From Oleiagrimonas sp964608595 (lineage in GTDB: Bacteria > Pseudomonadota > Gammaproteobacteria > Xanthomonadales > Rhodanobacteraceae): 64,000 nucleotides of DNA. A program made the translations under genes and the position numbers. Shown piece by piece: positions 44,806 through 53,114 of the stretch; the first letter of the stretch is position 1; each line of letters opens with the position of its first letter. Under the pieces are notes generated by a model. It made no database searches. It was not told the DNA's origin and saw only the letters and a program-made list of their open reading frames with translations. The DNA lies in contig CAZSOU010000004.1 in NCBI GenBank assembly GCA_964608595.1, positions 1 through 64,000 of the forward strand, written 5' to 3'.

Positions 44806-46049
44806 AGCGGGTACTCATGATCGCGTTCCACTTTCCTCCCGCGGCCATGGGCAGCGGACACCTGCGCACGCTGGGGTTCGCGCGTCACCTTCCTGCGCAC
44901 GGGTGGGATCCGGTGATCTTGTCCGCGTCGCCAATGGCTTACCCGCGCACTGCACCCATCCGTGATTGCACCATTCCGCGTGACTGCGAAGTGCATCGGG
45001 CCCTGGCATTCGATGCACGTCGTCATTTCGGCATCGCCGGCAGGCATCCGGGGATTCTGGTGCAACCGGATCGTTGGGCGTCGTGGTGGCCGGCTGCCGT
45101 CATCCAGGGTTTGCAATTGATCCGGCGCCGCCGCGTTCAGGCAATCTGGTCCACCTACCCGATCATGACCGCCCATTGCATTGCACATACGCTGAGCGCG
45201 ATCACGCATTTGCCTTGGATTGCGGATTTCCGTGACCCGGTCGCAAGTGAAAGATGTGCGGACAGTCGTTTTGCCGTCGCATCCCGGAGCCGCTGGGAGC
45301 AGCGCGTCATGAAGCGTGCATCGCGCATCGTCGTCACCACGCCCGGTGCCAGGCAATCGTGTGCGGATGCTTTTCCCGATATCGCGCGCGGGCAGCGTCT
45401 GGCGATCATCGAGAATGGCTATGACGAATCGGATTTTTCCGATTTGTCTGTCGTGCCAGCTGCGACACGCTCCCGACCGCTGGTGTTGCTGCACAGCGGG
45501 TGGATGTACAGGTACGGGCGCGATCCGAGCGCGTTTTTCATTGCATTGGCCCGACTGAAGCGGGCCGGCGAAACAAGCGCCGACATGATCAGGGTCGTGC
45601 TGCGGGCAAGCGGTTTCGAAGCGGAGTATCAGCAACAGATCGACGCACTCGACATTGCCGACATGGTGAGTCTGCTGCCGCAGACAACCCATCACGAGGC
45701 ACTGGAGGAACAAGCACGGGCCGACGGTCTGCTGTTGTTTCAGGGCCGTCGCTACAACCGCCAGATTCCGGCAAAGGTCTATGAATACTTGCGTGTCGGT
45801 CGCCCTGTTTTGGCTCTGGTGGACCCCCATGGCGATACCGCGGCGTTGTTGCGCGACTGCGCCAGCGTGCGGATGGCGCCGCTGGATGATGCAACGCGCA
45901 TCCAGGAGCAGTTGTCGGCATTTGTCCAGACACTCCGGCATGGCGATTTTCCGGCGCCCGACGCCTCCATGGTACGCAAATTTTCGCGATCCGAAGGCGC
46001 GGCGCTGCTGGCGGGCCTTCTGGATGGAGTGACTGCTGCGCCGGGTTAG
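44802..46049 (+). CDS. GT4-like glycosyltransferase
   Basis: 415 residues with a GT-B architecture. The N-terminal VLMIAFHFPPAAMGSGHLRTLGF is the typical acceptor-side opening, and PWIADFRDPV and the C-terminal FQGRRYNRQIPAKVYEYLRVGRPVLAL are donor-side elements of GT4 enzymes. A GTG start at 44802 overlaps the preceding stop by four bases. It is the fifth GT4 enzyme of the operon besides the priming transferase. Sugar specificity is unknown. Confidence 0.85.
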   Translation: MKRVLMIAFHFPPAAMGSGHLRTLGFARHLPAHGWDPVILSASPMAYPRTAPIRDCTIPRDCEVHRALAFDARRHFGIAGRHPGILVQPDRWASWWPAAVIQGLQLIRRRRVQAIWSTYPIMTAHCIAHTLSAITHLPWIADFRDPVASERCADSRFAVASRSRWEQRVMKRASRIVVTTPGARQSCADAFPDIARGQRLAIIENGYDESDFSDLSVVPAATRSRPLVLLHSGWMYRYGRDPSAFFIALARLKRAGETSADMIRVVLRASGFEAEYQQQIDALDIADMVSLLPQTTHHEALEEQARADGLLLFQGRRYNRQIPAKVYEYLRVGRPVLALVDPHGDTAALLRDCASVRMAPLDDATRIQEQLSAFVQTLRHGDFPAPDASMVRKFSRSEGAALLAGLLDGVTAAPG

Positions 46050-46092
46050 TTTTCGCACCGGTTCGATGGCTCTTTTTTTCGCTGGATCGTTT

Positions 46093-47571
46093 ATGTCGAA
46101 GAAGAAAAGCGTAAGGGTTGCACTTGTTCTCTCGTTTGCGCAGAGATACACGAGTCTGCCGTTCAACATCCTCACGGTCATTGTCGTGAGCCGGTTGCTT
46201 ACGCCTCAGGAAATCGGCGTGTTTTCGGTTGCGGCGGGTCTGGCTGCGCTGGCAAACATGTTGCGAGTGTTCGGCGTCAGCGATTTTCTGGTGCAGGAGC
46301 GCTCGTTGAACGATGACGTCATCCGCACTTCGTTCACGGTCAACCTCATTTTTGCCTGGACGCTGGCAGTCATCGTTTTCCTGGCAAGCTGGCAGGTCGG
46401 CGTTTTCTACGGCGATTCCGGCGTCGGCCGTGTCATGCGGGTCTTGAGCCTGACATTCCTGTTGGTGCCGTTCGGGGTGACTGCCATGGCTTTGCTGAAA
46501 CGTGACCTGGCGTTCGGCGTGCTCTACAAAATCAATACCGGTCAGGTACTGGTCCGGTGCGCCGTGACATTGAGTCTGGTGTTCCTGGGCTTCAGTTACA
46601 TGAGCATGGCGTGGGCGTCGGTCGGCGAGATGAGCGCGCTCATCATCGGCTGCGGCATTTGGGGCCGTGGCTACAACGTGCGCGGGCTGAGCTTGTCGCA
46701 ATGGCGGCGCGTGGTGCCGTTCGGGGCCAAGCAGACGGTGGTCGACCTTGCCGTGCAGTTGGGGCAACAGTCCGCCAATGTCGTGGTGGGGCGAATGCTG
46801 GGACTGGCTGCCGCCGGTTTCTATTCGCGTGGTTACAGCGTGGTCAACCTGTTTCGCGGCAAGGTCATCGGCGCGATCGGTGCCGTGGCGTATCCGGCGT
46901 TCGCGGCCGAGCATCGTCAGAGCAATACGGCTTCGGCGCTTTTCCTGCGTTCGCTGGTGTATCTCACCGGCATAAGCTGGCCGTTTTTTGCCTTTTGCGC
47001 GTTCATGGCATTTCCCATCATCCGGATTCCGTTCGGTGATCAATGGGGACCGGCCATTCCGCTGATGCGCTGGCTTTGCGTGGCGGCCATCGTCGCGACC
47101 CTGATCTATCAGGGCAACCAGTTTTTGACGGCCATCGGGCGGGTCGGGGCCGCGGCCGTCATCGAGGTCCAGTATCAACTGGCACGCGTGGCCCTGGCCA
47201 TCGTGGCGGCGTTCTACAGTCTTGAAGCGGTGGCCGCCTCGCAGGTGCTTGTGTATGTGCTGGCCACCGGGCTTTATTACCGCAAGATGCGTGACTTCGA
47301 TACATTGACGATCGGTCGCTGCGCGCGTGCCCTGGTACCCAGTGCCGCGGTCACGGTGACGGCAAGCATCGTGCCGGCCATCGTCTTGTTCTGGCCGCAT
47401 TTGCTGTCGCGTCATCTGGTGCCCGCGTTTGTTCTGGCCGCCGCGGGCGCCGCGGCGGGTTGGGTGGCAGGGGTCGTTTTTGTCAAACACCCGCTTCTGG
47501 CGGAGGTACGGATGGCGGCGGCGCGTTTGCGTGGCTATCTCGATGGTCGTCGCCAACGTCATGCCCACTAG
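46093..47571 (+). CDS. Oligosaccharide flippase (Wzx-like, MOP superfamily)
   Basis: 492 residues and about twelve to fourteen hydrophobic segments. The first, FNILTVIVVSRLLTPQEIGVFSVA, is the signature of polysaccharide-synthesis flippases, and QSANVVVGRMLGLAAAGFYSRGY is the second conserved region. It moves the lipid-linked repeat unit across the inner membrane for polymerisation. Neither the ATG at 46093 nor an in-frame ATG at 46066 has a good ribosome-binding site; 46093 gives the usual length (MSKKKSVRVALVLSF). Confidence 0.9.
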   Translation: MSKKKSVRVALVLSFAQRYTSLPFNILTVIVVSRLLTPQEIGVFSVAAGLAALANMLRVFGVSDFLVQERSLNDDVIRTSFTVNLIFAWTLAVIVFLASWQVGVFYGDSGVGRVMRVLSLTFLLVPFGVTAMALLKRDLAFGVLYKINTGQVLVRCAVTLSLVFLGFSYMSMAWASVGEMSALIIGCGIWGRGYNVRGLSLSQWRRVVPFGAKQTVVDLAVQLGQQSANVVVGRMLGLAAAGFYSRGYSVVNLFRGKVIGAIGAVAYPAFAAEHRQSNTASALFLRSLVYLTGISWPFFAFCAFMAFPIIRIPFGDQWGPAIPLMRWLCVAAIVATLIYQGNQFLTAIGRVGAAAVIEVQYQLARVALAIVAAFYSLEAVAASQVLVYVLATGLYYRKMRDFDTLTIGRCARALVPSAAVTVTASIVPAIVLFWPHLLSRHLVPAFVLAAAGAAAGWVAGVVFVKHPLLAEVRMAAARLRGYLDGRRQRHAH

Positions 47572-47607
47572 GTTGAATCAATGCGAGTGCCGCAAGGGGA
47601 TCACTGC

Positions 47608-48663
47608 ATGAACAAGATTTCTCGATTCGTCCGACTCAGCCAGCTTCGTGCGAGCGAAGGACACCTGGGGTTGTGGCGGCAATTGGGTGAAATGGTGGTG
47701 TTGCGCTCGTTTCATGGTGTTGGTCCCGCCTATTACCACAAGGCGGGGTTCTGGAAGCGCGAGCTGTCCTGGCAGGACAAGACCAGTCAACTGAGCAGCC
47801 GCGCGTATCGTCGTCGCGTGAATGCGCTCAATCCGGCGTCCTACCGCAAGCTGTCGCAAAACAAGATCCCGGAAAAGGCGATCCTGACGTTGTTCAATAT
47901 CCCGACCCCCCGGTTCCTGGGACGGCTGCATGCCCATATCGGCCTCGATGCTTCGGGCAGCCCGTTGCGCTGCGCCGCCGATCTGGAGCAACTGGCGAGA
48001 GACAACGGCGCATCGCGGCTGGTTTTCAAGCCGCTGGAAGGCTGGGGTGGCAAGGGCGTGCACGTGCCGCGGGTCGAGTATGGCCGGGTCATGACGTTGT
48101 CCGAGCCAGGCCGGAACGAGGCGATGAGTGTCGAAGACTACTGCCATCGAATTCTGGGGCTCGATCGGAACGCGGACTGGATCGTCGAAGAGTACTTCGA
48201 GCAGCATCCGGTGTTGTCGGCGATCAACCCGTCCAGCGTGAACACGATACGCATCTGGGTTGTCGAGCATGCGTCGGGCGACCTGCAGGTGCTCACCGCC
48301 TTCTTGCGCATCGGCCGCGCCGGTGCCTGCGTCGACAACACGTCAAGCGGCGGTATTGTCGCCCCCGTCCATCTTGAAACCGGCGTGCTGTCGGCGGCTC
48401 GAAACCCGCGCCCGCAGCATGATGTTTACCGGCAACATCCCGATCACGGGGCGTCCATCGAAGGCGTCGTTCTGCCCGGCTGGAAGCAAACGAAGGAACT
48501 GGCAAAACGTGCGCTGTCGGCTTTCCCCGGCATGCGTTTTGCCGGTCTGGACATGGCCATTGGCGCGGCGGGTCCGGTCGTTCTGGAGCTGAACGTGAGT
48601 CCGGACAGGGGAGGTGTTGCCTATACCAACTGTCCGAGTGCAAGGTTGTTGACGGTGAAATGA
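47608..48663 (+). CDS. ATP-grasp protein, sugar-transfer-associated type (first copy)
   Basis: 351 residues. The ATP-grasp core shows LVFKPLEGWGGKGVHV, WIVEEYFEQHPVLSAINPSSVNTIRIW and the metal-binding end LDMAIGAAGPVVLELNVSPDRGG. It matches the sugar-transfer-associated ATP-grasp domain (PF14397), a family found in polysaccharide loci with unknown substrates. AAGGGGA precedes the ATG at 47608; a start 27 bases upstream is less likely. A four-base overlap couples it to a deacetylase, and another family member follows that gene. It probably attaches a carboxylic acid to an amine on the glycan. Confidence 0.82.
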   Translation: MNKISRFVRLSQLRASEGHLGLWRQLGEMVVLRSFHGVGPAYYHKAGFWKRELSWQDKTSQLSSRAYRRRVNALNPASYRKLSQNKIPEKAILTLFNIPTPRFLGRLHAHIGLDASGSPLRCAADLEQLARDNGASRLVFKPLEGWGGKGVHVPRVEYGRVMTLSEPGRNEAMSVEDYCHRILGLDRNADWIVEEYFEQHPVLSAINPSSVNTIRIWVVEHASGDLQVLTAFLRIGRAGACVDNTSSGGIVAPVHLETGVLSAARNPRPQHDVYRQHPDHGASIEGVVLPGWKQTKELAKRALSAFPGMRFAGLDMAIGAAGPVVLELNVSPDRGGVAYTNCPSARLLTVK

Positions 48664-49736
48664 AGCCACGACAGTCCATGACGATGCGGATCAAGCTTCT
48701 GGTCTATTTCGTGGCCAGAACGTTCGGATTGTTTGCGTTGTGCCGACGCATGACCCGCTCACGCGTACGCATCCTGGGCTATCACGCCGGTTGCATCGGA
48801 GATCAGAGCAAGTACAACCCGATCCTGTTCATGTCGGCTGCCACGTTCCGGCGCCGCATCGACTGGATGATGGCAAAGGGTTTCAACGTGGTGACGCTTG
48901 AACGCGCCGTCGCCATCGCGACCGGCCGCGTTGCCCACGAACACCCGGTCGACCTGCCGACGGTCATCACGTTCGATGACGGGTGGCAGTCGACCGTCAC
49001 GCAACTGATTCCGGTGCTTGCCGAAAAGAACCTGCCGTCGACGATGTACCTCAATACCAGTGCCTTCGAGGATGCCTGGCCGATTCCGACTGTGGTCACG
49101 AATTACATGGTCTGGAAGTCGCCACGCCGCGTTGTCGACATCGCTGGGGCGGGCGCCGGCCTGGACGGTCGTTACGATCTGGACGATGCGGCAAGTCTTG
49201 CTCGATTCCGGCAAGGGGCGCTGCGGTGGCTGGGCCGCACACCGGCGACGCGCGAGACGGTCGTGGAGCGGATGCACGGTCTTGCCGAAATGCTGGGACT
49301 GGATGCCGTCGAGGACGTCGCACTGGACACCGGGCGGTTCGATTATCTGTCGACGCCGGAGCTCCACCGGTTGTCCGAAAGCCGGTGCGCGGTAGAGCTG
49401 CACGGACACCATCATCATTATCCCAATGGAGATCCCGAGGCGTTTGCCGCCGATCTGGCCGCGTGCCGCGAGGTCATCATGCGCTTCGGCCTGCCCGATC
49501 CGACGCACTATTGTTACCCCAGCGGAAATTTCGATTCGCAGGCGGAGGTGACGTTGCGCCGGCTCGACGTCAAGTCGGCCACCACATGCAGGCCCGGCCT
49601 GGTGCCGCGGGACGCCCGGGCGCGACGTTATTACTTGCCGCGGCTTCTCGATGCCGAAAACATGCACATGCTGGAATTCGAATCCGAGATGAGCGGCTTT
49701 CATGATTTGCTGCGTTGGCTTGCCGGACGCAAGTGA
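48660..49736 (+). CDS. Polysaccharide deacetylase family protein (second copy)
   Basis: 358-residue NodB-like hydrolase. Catalytic and metal residues are in VITFDDGWQ (102-110) and the His-rich ELHGHHHHYP (about 246-255); HYCYPSGNFD is the C-terminal motif. It is only distantly similar to the deacetylase at 29603, with an N-terminal hydrophobic stretch (about 11-28) that could anchor it to the membrane. It is sandwiched between two ATP-grasp genes and overlaps the first by four bases, so freeing an amino group for acylation by those ligases is a reasonable idea. Confidence 0.85.
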   Translation: MKPRQSMTMRIKLLVYFVARTFGLFALCRRMTRSRVRILGYHAGCIGDQSKYNPILFMSAATFRRRIDWMMAKGFNVVTLERAVAIATGRVAHEHPVDLPTVITFDDGWQSTVTQLIPVLAEKNLPSTMYLNTSAFEDAWPIPTVVTNYMVWKSPRRVVDIAGAGAGLDGRYDLDDAASLARFRQGALRWLGRTPATRETVVERMHGLAEMLGLDAVEDVALDTGRFDYLSTPELHRLSESRCAVELHGHHHHYPNGDPEAFAADLAACREVIMRFGLPDPTHYCYPSGNFDSQAEVTLRRLDVKSATTCRPGLVPRDARARRYYLPRLLDAENMHMLEFESEMSGFHDLLRWLAGRK

Positions 49737-49771
49737 CGAGTCATCGGCTGCCGCAACGGGAGTGCCGTCTC

Positions 49772-50896
49772 ATGCTCAAAGATTATGCCAAGTGCCTGTA
49801 CCTCGAATCGAAAGCCGATCCGGCCAGAATCATCGGTATTGCGTGCGGGCTGTGGCAGGCTCGCTCCAAGTACAACATCGGCCCGTTGCATTACTCGCTG
49901 TTTCGACTTGCACACACGCCGAGTACACAATGGGGCGAATACATGCGGGATACGGAGTTTTTTGCACGAGTCATCCGGTGTGCCAACTCCGACCGCATGC
50001 TCGCATTTCTGAAAAACAAGGCACGTTTTTACCAGCATTGCCTTGACCACGGCCTGCCTACGCCGACCATCGTGTGCATGGTCCCCGGCCCGCGTGTCGA
50101 AGCTGGTTTCAGCAGGACCATTCCGTACGCGGATAACCTCGAGCGATGGAAGCTGGCGATGAAGTCGGCTCCGGACGAGTTGTTCGTCAAGCTTCTGGAT
50201 GGCTCCTACGGAAGCGGTGCGTTCGCCATTCGCCGTCACCGCCAACATCATGTGTTCGGTCCGGATGAAACCCGCGGTTCCCTGGCCGATATATACCGAT
50301 ACATGACCGATCGCCTGAAAAACCAGAGCGCGTTTCTGGTGCAGCCGCGCATTCGGTCGCATCCGGAACTGCAGGAGGTTTCCTCGGTGAACGGGCTGCC
50401 GACCGTTCGTGTCGTTACCGCGATGGTGAACGGGCAGCCGAAAATACTCTTCGCGTGCATCAAACTCACCGTGGGCGCCAATGCGACCGACAATTTTTCC
50501 CACGGCTCGACGGGCAACCTTGCCGTTGCCATTGACGTCCGGAGCGGCGCACTGGCTGCCGGATGGTGCTCATCCCGACGCGATTGGCCGTTGATGCAAT
50601 CGATGGATGTCCATCCGGATACGGGCAACCGGATCCGCGGAAAAGTGCTGCCACTGTGGAACGATGTCGTCGATCTCGCCCTGGCGGGGCAGGCCACGCT
50701 GCCCGACATGAAGACCGTCGGGTGGGATATCGCGATAACGGGCGACGGAGTGATGGTGATCGAAGCCAACGGGGGTTACAACATCGATATTCTGCAGGTC
50801 AGCCATCAGCGCGGGTTGGGAGCCGACTTCCTGTCGCTGATCGAACCGCACGCCGATTCCGCACCGCGCTCGGAAAAGACCATGGAGAGGTCATGA
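49772..50896 (+). CDS. ATP-grasp protein, sugar-transfer-associated type (second copy)
   Basis: 374 residues of the same general family as the protein at 47608. Visible elements are FVKLLDGSYGSGAFAI, AFLVQPRIRSHPELQEVSSVNGLPTVRVVT and the metal-binding end VGWDIAITGDGVMVIEANGGYNID. AACGGGAG lies upstream of the ATG at 49772. Its last six bases overlap the stop of a convergent gene on the minus strand. Like its paralogue it should form an amide or ester with ATP; substrates are unknown. Confidence 0.8.
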   Translation: MLKDYAKCLYLESKADPARIIGIACGLWQARSKYNIGPLHYSLFRLAHTPSTQWGEYMRDTEFFARVIRCANSDRMLAFLKNKARFYQHCLDHGLPTPTIVCMVPGPRVEAGFSRTIPYADNLERWKLAMKSAPDELFVKLLDGSYGSGAFAIRRHRQHHVFGPDETRGSLADIYRYMTDRLKNQSAFLVQPRIRSHPELQEVSSVNGLPTVRVVTAMVNGQPKILFACIKLTVGANATDNFSHGSTGNLAVAIDVRSGALAAGWCSSRRDWPLMQSMDVHPDTGNRIRGKVLPLWNDVVDLALAGQATLPDMKTVGWDIAITGDGVMVIEANGGYNIDILQVSHQRGLGADFLSLIEPHADSAPRSEKTMERS

Positions 50897-51874
50897 CGAA
50901 CCGGGTGCAATCGACGAGCGGCGAGGGTGCGATGCAACCCATGCCCGCAGATCCTCCCGGCCCCAGATGATCAGGTAGTTCCGCGGCAGATACTTGCCTT
51001 GCCGATAGAGAAGACGTCGCGTTTTCGATGTCGCGGTGGCATTGCTGACGGCTTCCGCGCTCGATCCCACCGGAAATATCCGTCCCCCGGCGGCCAGAGG
51101 CGTGGTACGCAAATGGGAAAGATGGGGGCTGATCTTCTCCAGCGCCGGATCGTAATACCAACTGCCGCAGAACATGCCGAGACTGTCGGGATGCAATGCA
51201 TGCAGTTCGGCACAGCAGCGATAGAAGTCGTTCCGCCCTTCTTCGTTGAACGCGTCGAGGGTGAAGCGATGCAGGTGCCCCTGGAAAAAAGGTTTGAAAC
51301 CGCCAAGACCGAGCATGAAACGGGTTTTCCCGAACGCTTTTCCCAACCCTCCGCGGAAAACGACCGAGCGCGGCACGCCGCAGCGGTAATCCACGAGGTT
51401 CGACCCGGCAACATACAACCGCAACGACACAATGCCGAACTCCTTGCAGAACAGATCGTCGTCGAGGTCCAGCCACTCGGCCGTTGTGTCCGTATCGTCC
51501 GCAATACGTTGCAGTTGAGGGCCATGGTAAGACGCGCAAAGTGGTGGCAGGCGTTGGTATTCCCGTCTGCTCTCCCAAAGGCAGATGGTTCGCTCCAGGG
51601 CGACGCGCAAAAAGGTGCGTACAGCATGTGCGCCGCCGATGGCGCGGACCTGTTTCACGATCCGTTTCGCCTTGTCACTTGCATGCCGGTAATTGTCGAG
51701 TGGGCCCACCGCGACCATGGCCTGGATGAACGAATCCACGGACAGATCCCCCGCAAGGCGCGGCAGATCGGCAGCTGCACGCGCTGCATTCGCCCGGGCT
51801 TGTCGTGCGATATCCCGCCAATCAGGGTGCGGCAATCTGATTGGCCCGTTGTTTGATTGTGGACTCGGGGGCAT
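50891..51874 (-). CDS. Conserved-looking hypothetical protein, 327 aa
   Basis: I do not recognise a family. The protein is soluble (no signal peptide, no clear membrane helix) and basic. The N-terminal 100 residues look helical; the C-terminal two thirds are more structured, with GKTRFMLGLGGFKPFFQGHLHRF, GMFCGSWYYDPALEKISP and TSKTRRLLYRQGKYLPRNYL, which look like a folded enzyme rather than random sequence. GC-rich codon use resembles its neighbours. It faces the ATP-grasp gene tail to tail with a six-base overlap, so it is transcribed against the main operon, from the 247-base gap before the decarboxylase-like gene. Confidence 0.7.
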   Translation of the reverse strand: MPPSPQSNNGPIRLPHPDWRDIARQARANAARAAADLPRLAGDLSVDSFIQAMVAVGPLDNYRHASDKAKRIVKQVRAIGGAHAVRTFLRVALERTICLWESRREYQRLPPLCASYHGPQLQRIADDTDTTAEWLDLDDDLFCKEFGIVSLRLYVAGSNLVDYRCGVPRSVVFRGGLGKAFGKTRFMLGLGGFKPFFQGHLHRFTLDAFNEEGRNDFYRCCAELHALHPDSLGMFCGSWYYDPALEKISPHLSHLRTTPLAAGGRIFPVGSSAEAVSNATATSKTRRLLYRQGKYLPRNYLIIWGREDLRAWVASHPRRSSIAPGSS

Positions 51875-52121
51875 GACCGAACATCAATGATGTTTTCGAA
51901 AGGCGATCTTCCATTTTCAAACAATACCAAAACAGGGATTCGAAGCGGGTCCTTCATGACCCTGCATGGCCATGTATTCCTTTATCATGCACACAGGTGA
52001 CAATATCCATGTGTCTTGCCCGTGAGGGTCATGGCTGAAAATCATGGGTGCGTGTGGCAGCGGTTTTTGAACGGTCATTGAACCGGAAAATGGCTGCGGT
52101 TCCCGTCGGGGGGGGTGACGA

Positions 52122-52805
52122 ATGCTGATATTGGTTTTGCAGATCGCGTTGCTGGCGTTGCTGGTCGCGGCGCTGGTGCTGTGGAGCATCCACTTTCCGT
52201 ACCCGTCGCCGCTGATTCGGCGCTGGTTGCCACCCCGCGTTCGCTGGCCCGAGAAGCAAGTGCGCGGCTGGCTGCGAAGTGGAAGATTTCAACCGGCGTT
52301 TCTGCGTTTTTTCGAGCGTGATCCGGAACGGACGCCGCCAACGGAGGCCTGCCTGATTGCACCGGCCGACGGGCTCGTCACCAGTGCCGAGGTACGGGGC
52401 GATATCCGTTACCTGGTGATTGCGCTCAGCTTCTGGGACATGCATGTGCAACGCAGCCCGACCGTCGGCGAGGTGATCCGGGTCGAGTCGCTCGGCGCGG
52501 ATTTCATGGATGGCGAAGGGCGCGATTTTGCATTCCTGCGTGAAAAATTCTGCCCTGTGCAAAAACGCTTGACGCTGAAAACCGAGCATGGGGAACTTGC
52601 CGTGCGTCTCATCACCAGCCTGGCCGCGCGGCGCATCGAGGTCTGGGTGGAACGCGGCGATGCGGTTCGATGCGGGCAACGTATCGGCCGGATAAGACTT
52701 GGCAGCACCGTGGTGCTGGAGCTCCCTCGCGATGCGGTGTTGTTGGTGCAGCCCGGTGAGCGTGTTTTGGCGGGGGAAACGCCCGTGGCGGAGTACGCGA
52801 CATGA
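52122..52805 (+). CDS. Phosphatidylserine decarboxylase-like protein
   Basis: 227-residue proenzyme with an N-terminal membrane helix (2-21). FERDPERTPP and APADGLVTSAE place Asp83, FWDMHVQRSP places His108, and the self-cleavage motif is RLGSTVVLE with Ser195 as the future pyruvoyl group. All three processing residues are intact, so an active pyruvoyl enzyme is expected. It is short, like type-II PSD proteins, and carries no phosphatidylserine synthase partner in the window. It overlaps the next gene by four bases. Its presence in an exosortase locus suggests a role in lipid modification at the inner membrane; it could instead be the cell's ordinary phosphatidylethanolamine enzyme. Confidence 0.85.
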   Translation: MLILVLQIALLALLVAALVLWSIHFPYPSPLIRRWLPPRVRWPEKQVRGWLRSGRFQPAFLRFFERDPERTPPTEACLIAPADGLVTSAEVRGDIRYLVIALSFWDMHVQRSPTVGEVIRVESLGADFMDGEGRDFAFLREKFCPVQKRLTLKTEHGELAVRLITSLAARRIEVWVERGDAVRCGQRIGRIRLGSTVVLELPRDAVLLVQPGERVLAGETPVAEYAT

Positions 52806-53011
52806 GCTGGCACGATTTTGCATGGACATCCGGTCACCTTGGTTGGGGCCTGTTCGCGTTGATTGCATTCACCATCGGCTGGTGGTTGCTGGCCGACCTT
52901 GTCTGGCGCACCAGACCCAGCTCCAGGAGAACGTTTGCAGCAAGCATCGGCGCCGGTTGGCTGGTGGGCGTGATCATCGTCCTGGCGGTCTGGCGGGGGA
53001 CCGGCCACTGA
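52802..53011 (+). CDS. Small two-helix membrane protein coupled to the PSD-like gene
   Basis: 69 residues, MSWHDFAWTSGHLGWG, with two hydrophobic segments (about 15-36 and 46-65) separated by a basic loop (WRTRPSSRR). Its ATG overlaps the decarboxylase stop (ATGA), so it is translated with it. No family is recognised. A partner or membrane anchor for the decarboxylase is the simplest guess. Confidence 0.6.
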   Translation: MSWHDFAWTSGHLGWGLFALIAFTIGWWLLADLVWRTRPSSRRTFAASIGAGWLVGVIIVLAVWRGTGH

Positions 53012-53114
53012 TCGTCGACTCTGCTCGGCGCATGTGTATCGGGCAGGGGGTTGCGGGCGTTTCCGGGTGGTTGCGCGTCGCAGCCGGCTTTCACGGCATG
53101 CAATCAACCGGTCA

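Noticed and set aside
45589..47568. 659-codon open frame on the minus strand
   Set aside because: It is the mirror of a glycosyltransferase and the flippase. The His/Arg/Gln-rich translation is typical of antisense to membrane-protein codons.
52053..52070. Sigma-54-like TGGCAG...TTTGA before the PSD-like gene
   Set aside because: The base pair at the -12 position is not GC after the 10-base spacer, and no box lies upstream.
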